From contig CAMLLA010000151.1 in NCBI GenBank assembly GCA_946480525.1, positions 1 to 9,064 on the forward strand: a stretch of 9,064 bases of DNA, in the 5' to 3' direction. Below the pieces are notes generated by a model, which was not told the DNA's origin, searched no databases, and was given only the letters and a program-made list of their open reading frames with translations. Source of the stretch: an uncultured Asticcacaulis sp. GTDB lineage: Bacteria; Pseudomonadota; Alphaproteobacteria; Caulobacterales; Caulobacteraceae. Below, piece after piece: positions 1 to 4,778 of this stretch (positions within the stretch are counted from its first letter, which is position 1; each line of letters opens with the position of its first letter). The translations under genes were made by a program, and so were the position numbers.

Positions 1-140
1 GACTCCGTAGCCTTTCTTCTTTCCAAACTTGCCGTCGTTGTTTTGATCGCTCGAACCTCGCAGGTCACTTCGCAAATTTCCTTTGCCATGCGCAGCCTTT
101 GTAGTAACAGACGATGAGCTGGCGCCACGATTCAGGCCCG

Positions 141-146
141 CAGGAG
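141..146 (+). promoter_or_regulatory. Shine-Dalgarno sequence deciding the NDUFS4-like start
   Basis: The sequence caggag lies just ahead of two tandem ATG codons at 150 and 153. Spacing from GGAG is 3 bases to the first ATG and 6 to the second, so the second is the better-placed start. A longer in-frame ATG at 114 lacks such a site and would add residues not expected in the family. Confidence 0.6.
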
Positions 147-152
147 ATCATG

Positions 153-458
153 ATGTTCGCGCGTATTTTCAAACCCGCCAAGACCGCCATGCAATCAGGC
201 CGCGCCAAGACCAACGACTGGGTGCTGGAATTCGAACCGCGGTCGGCGCGCACGCCGGACCCTCTGATGGGCTGGTCGTCGTCGGCGGACATGAAGGCGC
301 AGATTCGTCTGACGTTTGAAACCAAGGATCAGGCCATGGCCTATGCCGAACATAACGGCATCCCGTTCCGCCTGATCGAGCCTGAGACGCCGCCGAAGAT
401 CATCAAGGCCTATGCCGACAACTTCGCTTACGGCCGCAGACAGTCCTGGACGCACTAG
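153..458 (+). CDS. NDUFS4-like NADH dehydrogenase (complex I) accessory subunit
   Basis: This encodes a 101-residue protein of the ETC complex I subunit conserved-region family (NDUFS4, the 18-kDa accessory subunit). Family members sit on the peripheral arm of respiratory complex I at the inner face of the cytoplasmic membrane and support assembly or stability; they are not catalytic. Visible hallmarks are an N-terminal ARIFKPAKTAMQSG segment, then NDWVLEFEP, the central DPLMGWSSSADMKAQIRLTF block, a YAEHNGIPF segment, and the C-terminal ADNFAYGRRQSWTH, whose WTH end is typical. The length matches bacterial members, which lack the mitochondrial presequence. The start at 153 is chosen from the ribosome-binding site; 150 or 114 are alternatives. 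The gene stands apart from any nuo genes in this window and is followed by a tRNA gene after 19 bases. No promoter is obvious in the 152 bases upstream. The family call is firm; its exact role in this organism is inferred. Confidence 0.9.
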   Translation: MFARIFKPAKTAMQSGRAKTNDWVLEFEPRSARTPDPLMGWSSSADMKAQIRLTFETKDQAMAYAEHNGIPFRLIEPETPPKIIKAYADNFAYGRRQSWTH

Positions 459-477
459 AATCGCTTTTGATTCTCTA

Positions 478-554
478 GGCTCCGTAGCTCAACTGGATAG
501 AGCATCCGCCTTCTAAGCGGACGGTTACAGGTTCGAGCCCTGTCGGAGTCGCCA
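478..554 (+). tRNA. tRNA-Arg, anticodon UCU (reads AGA/AGG)
   Basis: A full cloverleaf can be folded by eye. The acceptor stem 478-484 pairs with 544-550, with one G-U pair. The D stem is 487-490 with 500-503. The anticodon stem is 505-509 with 517-521, and the seven-base loop CTTCTAA places anticodon TCT at 512-514. The T stem is 527-531 with 539-543 around the loop ttcgagc. The discriminator is G551 and the CCA end is encoded at 552-554. It lies 19 bases after the NDUFS4-like stop codon and converges on sseA, whose stop codon begins 17 bases downstream. Confidence 0.97.
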
Positions 555-571
555 GGCTTCTTTTCGAGTGT

Positions 572-1402
572 TTATGTCACCACAGGCGTGTCGAGCGTCT
601 CCTGGCCCCATTCGGCCCAAGATCCATCATAAAGCCGCGACGAAGCGTGCCCTATTTCAGCCAGGGCCAGCATGATGATCGCGGCCGTGACGCCTGAACC
701 ACAACTCGTCACAACGGTATGGCCGTCGGTAATACCGAGATTGCAGAAGATCGCCTCGAGTTCTTCGCGTGGTTTGAGCGCCCCATCGCGGATCAGCTCG
801 GAAAAGGGCAGGCTGCGTGCGCCCGGCATATGACCCGACCGCAGACCGGCACGCGGCTCCGGCGCGGTACCGTCAAAGCGCGCTTTCGACCGCGCATCCA
901 GCACGACCGGACCGCCGTCGACCTCAAGAGCCAGTTGCAATTCATTGAGCGAGATCATGATTTCCGGCCGTGACTGAGGCACATAGGTCGTGGCAACCTG
1001 CGTTGGAACTTCAGCCGTCACAGGCAGGTGCAAAACCTGCCACGCCGGCAGGCCGCCGCGCAGGATGTGAACCTTGTCATGGCCCATCAGCTTGAATGTC
1101 CACCACACGCGGGCCGCCGAGAATAGCCCCTGCCGGTCATAGACAACAACATGATCCTCCGCCGAAATGCCCATCGCACCGACCGCCGCCGCGAAGGCTT
1201 CGGGCGACGGCGCGGTGTGGGGCAGTCCGGTCGAGTGATCGCTGACCGCTTCGATATCGAAGAAGACCGCTCCGGGAATATGATCCTTCAGATAGAGGGC
1301 GTGCATGTCGGTGCCGTCGAGTGCCCAACTGCCGTCGACGACCTTGACCGCGCCGTGGTCGATCAGTTTGCTCAACGCCTGCGGTTCAATCTGATTGGTC
1401 AT
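572..1402 (-). CDS. sseA: 3-mercaptopyruvate sulfurtransferase (two-domain rhodanese)
   Basis: This encodes a 276-residue cytoplasmic enzyme that moves sulfane sulfur from 3-mercaptopyruvate to a thiol or cyanide acceptor, releasing pyruvate, in cysteine breakdown. Two rhodanese-like domains are visible: a non-catalytic one at about residues 5-130 (VVDGSWAL, HIPGAVFFDIE, VVVYDRQGLFSAARVWW, LRGGLPAW) and a catalytic one at about 148-272 (VLDARSKARFDG, PEPRAGLRSGHMPGARSLPF, then the active-site loop). The active-site loop reads CGSGVTA with nucleophile Cys234. CGSG(V/T) is the mercaptopyruvate sulfurtransferase signature, as opposed to the CRKG-type loop of thiosulfate sulfurtransferase. The start is set by a good AAGGA site six bases upstream and by family length; the frame stays open for 60 more codons upstream, but these are antisense-frame readthrough within phrB. 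The gene overlaps the end of phrB by 17 bases, so the two are probably co-transcribed. It ends tail to tail with the tRNA gene. Confidence 0.93.
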   Translation of the reverse strand: MTNQIEPQALSKLIDHGAVKVVDGSWALDGTDMHALYLKDHIPGAVFFDIEAVSDHSTGLPHTAPSPEAFAAAVGAMGISAEDHVVVYDRQGLFSAARVWWTFKLMGHDKVHILRGGLPAWQVLHLPVTAEVPTQVATTYVPQSRPEIMISLNELQLALEVDGGPVVLDARSKARFDGTAPEPRAGLRSGHMPGARSLPFSELIRDGALKPREELEAIFCNLGITDGHTVVTSCGSGVTAAIIMLALAEIGHASSRLYDGSWAEWGQETLDTPVVT

Positions 1403-2801
1403 GGTCGGTCCTTTGCGTGCCGCGGATGCGGCCATAGGTGTCGAGCGCGCGTTGCCGGGCGAAGTCGTGCGCGATAATCGGCTCATGCGCACGCCCCTTA
1501 TAGCGCGAACAATAGATTCCGGCAGGGTCGAATTTTTCCGCCTGGGCGATAGGATTGAAGACACGATAAAAGGGTGAGGCATCGGCGCCGCTGCCGGCTA
1601 CCCACTGCCAGTTGCCTGGATTATTGGCCGGGTCGGCATCGACCAGGCAGTCCCAGAACCATTGCTCACCACGCCGCCAGTCGATCAAAAGGTGCTTGAT
1701 CAGGAAAGAAGCCGTCACCATCCGCACGCGATTGTGCATATAGCCGGTCTGCCACAGCTCACGCATGCCGGCATCGACCATCGGATAGCCGGTCTCACCG
1801 CGGCACCAGGCCTTGAAGCCCTTGTCATCGTCCTGCCATTCGAAGGCGTCGAACTGCCTACGCATGTTCTCGCTATGCATCTTAGGATTCTGGTCGAGCA
1901 GTTGATAACAGAAATCGCGCCACGCCAGTTCGGCGCGGAACTTGTCGGCCCCGCCGCGCAGACCACGTCTGTGCGTCACCGCCTGATAGGTCTCGAACAG
2001 GATGCGTTGCGGGCTGATCTCGCCGAAGCGCAGGTGCGGCGACAGGTGCGAGGTGGCGTCCTTCGCCGGCCGGTCGCGGTCGTCCTCGTAGGTCGCCAGG
2101 CCTTCATCGATGAACCGCGACAGGGCGTCGTACGCGCCATCTTCTCCAGGTGTGAAGCGATCAAAACCGCTCGCCCAGTCATGGCCCGACTTCGAGCGCG
2201 TATCATCGAGTTTCAGCGAATCGAGACTGACGCCGCGCGGCCAGTGCTCAGGCGCGGGCCATTTCCGCTGCGTGGCGGTGTCCGGTTCGTGCGGCTCGCA
2301 GAAACCACCGTCGACGAGTGCGCGATAATAAGGCTTGAAAACCTTCAAAGGCATGCCAGACTTGGTGGTGACTGCCCCGGGAGGCGCCAGAAGCGTCGCG
2401 TTGTGGCGCTCGTAATCAACATATCGGTCTGATAAAGCCGTTTGCAGTTTATCGTCAAAATCCTGCGTCACTGGTTCAAAAATATGAGAACAAATAACTG
2501 TTTTTGCTTTCATTTCTTTTATGATGTCGGGCAGTTCTGACATCGCGTTACCCGACAAAATAATCAATCTTGAAGAATGGCGCTCCAGATCTTCACCCAG
2601 TACTTTAAGAGAGCGGTGCAACCACCATTTCGATGCAGCACCTAAAGGCCTGGTATATATGGATTCATCATGGATATAGATCGGTACAATAGGCCGGCCG
2701 GAATTCAGAGCTGACAACACTCCGGGGTGGTCTTTCAGGCGCAGATCGCGGCGGAACCATAATATAACGGGCCTTTCAGAATCAACATATGCTTGGGTCA
2801 T
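1386..2801 (-). CDS. phrB: Class I CPD deoxyribodipyrimidine photolyase
   Basis: This encodes a 471-residue flavoenzyme that uses near-UV/blue light to split cyclobutane pyrimidine dimers in DNA. The N-terminal antenna domain starts at WFRRDLRLKDHPG (about 15-27). The FAD-binding helical domain covers roughly 210-465, with SHLSPHLRFGEISPQ at 251-265. By hand alignment to E. coli PhrB, the electron-transfer tryptophan triad W306/W359/W382 corresponds to W322, W375 and W398, and the flavin-proximal N378 to N394. The dimer-contacting residues E274, W277, N341, M345 and W384 correspond to E291, W294, N357, M361 and W400. This pattern fits CPD photolyase, not a 6-4 photolyase or cryptochrome. The antenna cofactor (MTHF or a deazaflavin) cannot be told from sequence. 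The start at 2801 matches the family N terminus, although its ribosome-binding site is weak; an in-frame ATG at 2852 would add 17 atypical residues. The first third is clearly poorer in GC than the rest. The 3' end overlaps sseA. Confidence 0.95.
   Translation of the reverse strand: MTQAYVDSERPVILWFRRDLRLKDHPGVLSALNSGRPIVPIYIHDESIYTRPLGAASKWWLHRSLKVLGEDLERHSSRLIILSGNAMSELPDIIKEMKAKTVICSHIFEPVTQDFDDKLQTALSDRYVDYERHNATLLAPPGAVTTKSGMPLKVFKPYYRALVDGGFCEPHEPDTATQRKWPAPEHWPRGVSLDSLKLDDTRSKSGHDWASGFDRFTPGEDGAYDALSRFIDEGLATYEDDRDRPAKDATSHLSPHLRFGEISPQRILFETYQAVTHRRGLRGGADKFRAELAWRDFCYQLLDQNPKMHSENMRRQFDAFEWQDDDKGFKAWCRGETGYPMVDAGMRELWQTGYMHNRVRMVTASFLIKHLLIDWRRGEQWFWDCLVDADPANNPGNWQWVAGSGADASPFYRVFNPIAQAEKFDPAGIYCSRYKGRAHEPIIAHDFARQRALDTYGRIRGTQRTDHDQSD
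1409..1413 (-). promoter_or_regulatory. Shine-Dalgarno sequence of sseA, inside the phrB 3' end
   Basis: On the minus strand AAGGA lies six bases before the sseA ATG at 1402. It falls inside the last codons of phrB, so ribosomes finishing phrB pass directly over it, which would allow translational coupling. It supports 1402 over the more upstream in-frame starts. Confidence 0.6.
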
Positions 2802-2931
2802 GAATAAGGAACTCAAAGGGCTGAATAACAAGGATATCCGTGACGGCAGCACGGTTCCGGCTCAAGCCACAATACGAAAATTTGTTGCGTTTGGACCTTG
2901 TCTGACCTGACAGGGTTGGGCACAAGACAGC
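2802..2931. promoter_or_regulatory. Divergent intergenic region between phrB and the glycosyltransferase gene
   Basis: These 130 bases separate two divergent start codons, so they should hold promoters for both the phrB-sseA pair and the glycosyltransferase-acyltransferase pair. Visible elements are an imperfect palindrome at 2896-2915 with half-sites TGTC (2899-2902) and GACA (2909-2912), flanked by CC and GG, and a minus-strand GGAACC at 2858-2853 about 50 bases ahead of phrB, resembling an ECF-sigma -35 element. No convincing housekeeping -35/-10 pair is seen on either strand. The role as a promoter region is inferred from gene orientation. Confidence 0.45.
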
Positions 2932-3699
2932 ATGACCACACCCGTGCCGTTGACCTGCACCATCATCGCCAAGAACGAAGCCGACCGCATCGGCGAGTGC
3001 ATCCGGCTGGTTGTCGACTGGGTCGATGAGGTGGTCGTCATCGACAGCGGATCGACCGACGATACGGTCAAGATTGCCGAATATCTGGGCGCCCGCGTCA
3101 TCCATCACGACTGGCCGGGCTACGGTCCGCAGAAGCGCCATGCGGAAGACATGGCGCGCAATGACTGGATACTGAACCTCGACGCCGACGAGTATGTGAC
3201 TCCCGAACTGCGCGAAGAGATTGTCGCCCTGATGAAGGCGGCACCGGCGCGCAATGCCTATCGCATGCGCATTCGCAACGTCTATCCGGGGCAATCGAAG
3301 CCGCGCCTGTGGGCCGACTTCCACAACTATGTCCGCCTTTACGACCGCCGCGTCGTGCGCTTTCGCGAAAGTGCCGTTCACGACACGGTCGATACGCGCG
3401 ACGAAAAGGTCGGCCAGTTGGAAGGCAGCGTCGCGCATTTTTCAGCGCGCTCGTTCGAACATATACGGGAGAAGCTTGCCTCCTATGCCGACCTGCAAAC
3501 CAAGGTGATGAAAAAGCCCGCCTGGCAGTTGTGGGCACGCGTGCCGTTCGAATATCCGATGGTCTTCCTGCGCTACTACTTTGCCCGCCGCCACTTTACC
3601 GGCGGCCTGGAAGGACTTTACAGCGCCCATCTGAACGCCGAAGCGCGCTTCAACCGCCTGTTCAAGTTCCTGGCGGCCCAAAAGCGGGGGCAGGGCTGA
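2932..3699 (+). CDS. Family 2 glycosyltransferase, WaaE/KdtX-like (LPS core)
   Basis: This encodes a 255-residue GT-A-fold glycosyltransferase expected at the cytoplasmic side of the inner membrane. The N terminus has the GT2 nucleotide-sugar start TCTIIAKNEADRIGECI (8-24), then VVVIDSGSTDDT (34-45), with Asp38 and Asp43/44 in nucleotide-binding positions, and QKRHA (67-71). The DXD-type metal motif is DADE (84-87) within WILNLDADEYV. The C-terminal part carries YVRLYDRRVVRF, VHDTV and a basic-aromatic stretch ending FLRYYFARRHFTGGLEGLYSA, as in the WaaE/KdtX group of LPS-core glycosyltransferases. There are no clear transmembrane segments. Known relatives add a glucose to inner-core sugars; the donor and acceptor here are not readable from sequence. 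The next gene is a lipid A acyltransferase overlapping by one base (TGATG), which supports a lipopolysaccharide role. The start fits the family N terminus, but its ribosome-binding site is weak. Subfamily placement is moderately sure; GT2 membership is firm. Confidence 0.88.
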   Translation: MTTPVPLTCTIIAKNEADRIGECIRLVVDWVDEVVVIDSGSTDDTVKIAEYLGARVIHHDWPGYGPQKRHAEDMARNDWILNLDADEYVTPELREEIVALMKAAPARNAYRMRIRNVYPGQSKPRLWADFHNYVRLYDRRVVRFRESAVHDTVDTRDEKVGQLEGSVAHFSARSFEHIREKLASYADLQTKVMKKPAWQLWARVPFEYPMVFLRYYFARRHFTGGLEGLYSAHLNAEARFNRLFKFLAAQKRGQG

Positions 3700-4613
3700 T
3701 GGCCGAGAAATCCCGCTTCTGGCAGGACGTGGCCTGGCGCTTTGAAGCGCTGTTCTACGACCTCTATGTTGGCTTCATCCGCGTGCTGCCGGTCGATACG
3801 GCATCCGACCTGGGCGGCTGGCTGTTCAAGGTGCTGGGCCCGCTGACGCCGATGCAGAAGACGGTCGAGCGCAACCTTCAACTCGCCTTTCCCGACATGG
3901 CCGCTGACGCGCGTAAGCGTCTGATCACGAAGCAGTGGGAGTTGACCGGCAGGACCATGGCCGGCGAATTTCCGGTGATGGACCGCATCGTCAAGGATCC
4001 GAGCCGCGTCGAAGTGGATGGCATTGAGAAGCTGCGTGCCATCGCCACCAGCGGCAAGCCGGTCATTTTTATATCGGGCCACATCTCCAACTGGGAAGTG
4101 ATGAACGCAGCCATCCTGTCGGCCGGCGTCGACTACATGATCACCTACCGCGCCGCCAATAATCCGTATGTCGATGAGCGGTTCAAGGCCGGCCGCGAAG
4201 CCTATGGCGTGTCAATGTTCGCCCCCAAGGGCAGCGATGGCGCCAAGGAGCTTTTGATCGCGCTCAACGAAGGCAAGTCGGTTGGGCTGATGAACGACCA
4301 GAAGTTTAACCGCGGCGTGCCGACCCCGTTCTTCGGTCACATCGCCGACACGGCGCCGGGGCCGACGCGGCTGGCCCAACGCTTTGGCACGGTGCTTCAG
4401 CCGCTGACCATCCGCCGCCTGCACAAGGCGCGCTTCAAGGTCACCGTCCACAACCCGATCGAAGTCGACAATACCGGCCACAAGGCGCAGGACATCGAAA
4501 CGACGGTGGCCAGGATCACGCTGTTTATCGAACAGGCCGTGCGCGACAATCCGGAAGAATATTTCTGGGTGCACAAGCGCTGGCCAAACGCGCTGTACAA
4601 AGATCAAAACTAG
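3699..4613 (+). CDS. Lipid A biosynthesis (lauroyl-type) acyltransferase, LpxL/HtrB family
   Basis: This encodes a 304-residue inner-membrane-associated acyltransferase of the LpxL/LpxM (LPLAT) family, which transfers a fatty acyl chain from acyl carrier protein to the lipid A precursor late in lipid A synthesis. The N terminus (about 17-50) is hydrophobic, amphipathic and likely membrane-attached. The catalytic HX4(D/E) motif is His128...Glu133 within FISGHISNWEV. Downstream family blocks are VGLMNDQKFNRGVPTPFFG (195-213), TAPGPTRLAQRFG (218-230) and the C-terminal EEYFWVHKRWP (286-296). Length matches the roughly 300 residues usual for the family. The ATG shares its A with the TGA stop of the glycosyltransferase, so the pair is probably translationally coupled; this start also matches the family N terminus, and a longer frame opening upstream is antisense-type readthrough of the glycosyltransferase gene. 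Acyl-chain length and position specificity cannot be read from the sequence, so I give no gene symbol. An inverted repeat that could end transcription lies 12 bases downstream. Confidence 0.92.
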   Translation: MAEKSRFWQDVAWRFEALFYDLYVGFIRVLPVDTASDLGGWLFKVLGPLTPMQKTVERNLQLAFPDMAADARKRLITKQWELTGRTMAGEFPVMDRIVKDPSRVEVDGIEKLRAIATSGKPVIFISGHISNWEVMNAAILSAGVDYMITYRAANNPYVDERFKAGREAYGVSMFAPKGSDGAKELLIALNEGKSVGLMNDQKFNRGVPTPFFGHIADTAPGPTRLAQRFGTVLQPLTIRRLHKARFKVTVHNPIEVDNTGHKAQDIETTVARITLFIEQAVRDNPEEYFWVHKRWPNALYKDQN

Positions 4614-4625
4614 AGAAGCCGGAAA

Positions 4626-4681
4626 TCCCCCTTCCGTCATTTGCTCCGCAAATGCCACCTTCCCCGTAAACGGGGAAGGAA
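4626..4681 (-). repeat. Repeat unit, left copy (reverse orientation)
   Basis: This 56-base copy reads on the minus strand as a ten-base-stem hairpin, then aaggtggc, then a 15-base variable segment, then gacggaaggggga. The variable segment (4639-4653) is a hairpin of its own, with arms atttgc and gcaaat around a three-base loop. It starts 12 bases after the acyltransferase stop codon. Confidence 0.75.
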
Positions 4682-4700
4682 TTAGCTGATATTGTTACCT

Positions 4701-4760
4701 TTCCTTCCCCGTTTACGGGGAAGGTGGCAGCGAGCGTGAGCGAAGCTGACGGAAGGGGGA
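4701..4760 (+). repeat. Repeat unit, right copy (forward orientation)
   Basis: This 60-base copy has the same flanks as the left one, in the opposite orientation. Its 19-base variable segment (4729-4747) is only weakly self-complementary (cagc/gctg ends). It ends 18 bases before the recG stop codon. Confidence 0.75.
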
Positions 4761-4778
4761 ATTCGGGTCAAACGAACC

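Larger units (their letters stand above)
4626..4760. repeat. Inverted pair of ~60-base repeat units forming a long cruciform, likely bidirectional terminator
   Basis: Two copies of the same unit face each other around a 19-base spacer (4682-4700). Outer arms 4626-4638 and 4748-4760 are perfectly complementary (13 bases), as are inner arms 4654-4681 and 4701-4728 (28 bases). The segments between them differ in sequence and length: 15 bases at 4639-4653 against 19 at 4729-4747. Each inner arm is itself a near-perfect palindrome (ten-base stem, two-base loop; 4703-4724 in the right copy). The pair fills almost all the space between the convergent acyltransferase and recG genes, so stem-loops would form in transcripts from either side. 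No clear run of U follows the stems, so termination is inferred from position and structure. The design resembles REP/BIME-type intergenic elements. Confidence 0.85.

Noticed and set aside
1..117. Open frame from the window start to a TGA at 115-117
   Set aside because: It is too short to judge, and the peptide resembles nothing I know. It could be the tail of a gene outside the window, but nothing supports that.
457..474. Small inverted repeat (agaatc / gattct) between the NDUFS4-like stop and the tRNA
   Set aside because: A six-base AT-rich stem without a following T-run is too weak to call a terminator; it may be chance.
1662..2432. A 256-codon plus-strand open frame opposite phrB
   Set aside because: It is antisense to a photolyase with all key residues conserved, its translation has no recognisable domain and is of the Arg/Val/Ala-rich shadow type, and high-GC codon bias readily produces such long antisense frames.
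2782..3438. A minus-strand 218-codon frame opposite the glycosyltransferase
   Set aside because: It is antisense to a clear GT2 gene and spans the divergent intergenic region, and no domain or ribosome-binding site supports it.
3309..3698. A longer upstream extension of the acyltransferase frame
   Set aside because: The extra 130 residues overlap the glycosyltransferase in another frame and look like low-complexity Arg/Pro-rich shadow. The family N terminus begins at the ATG at 3699.
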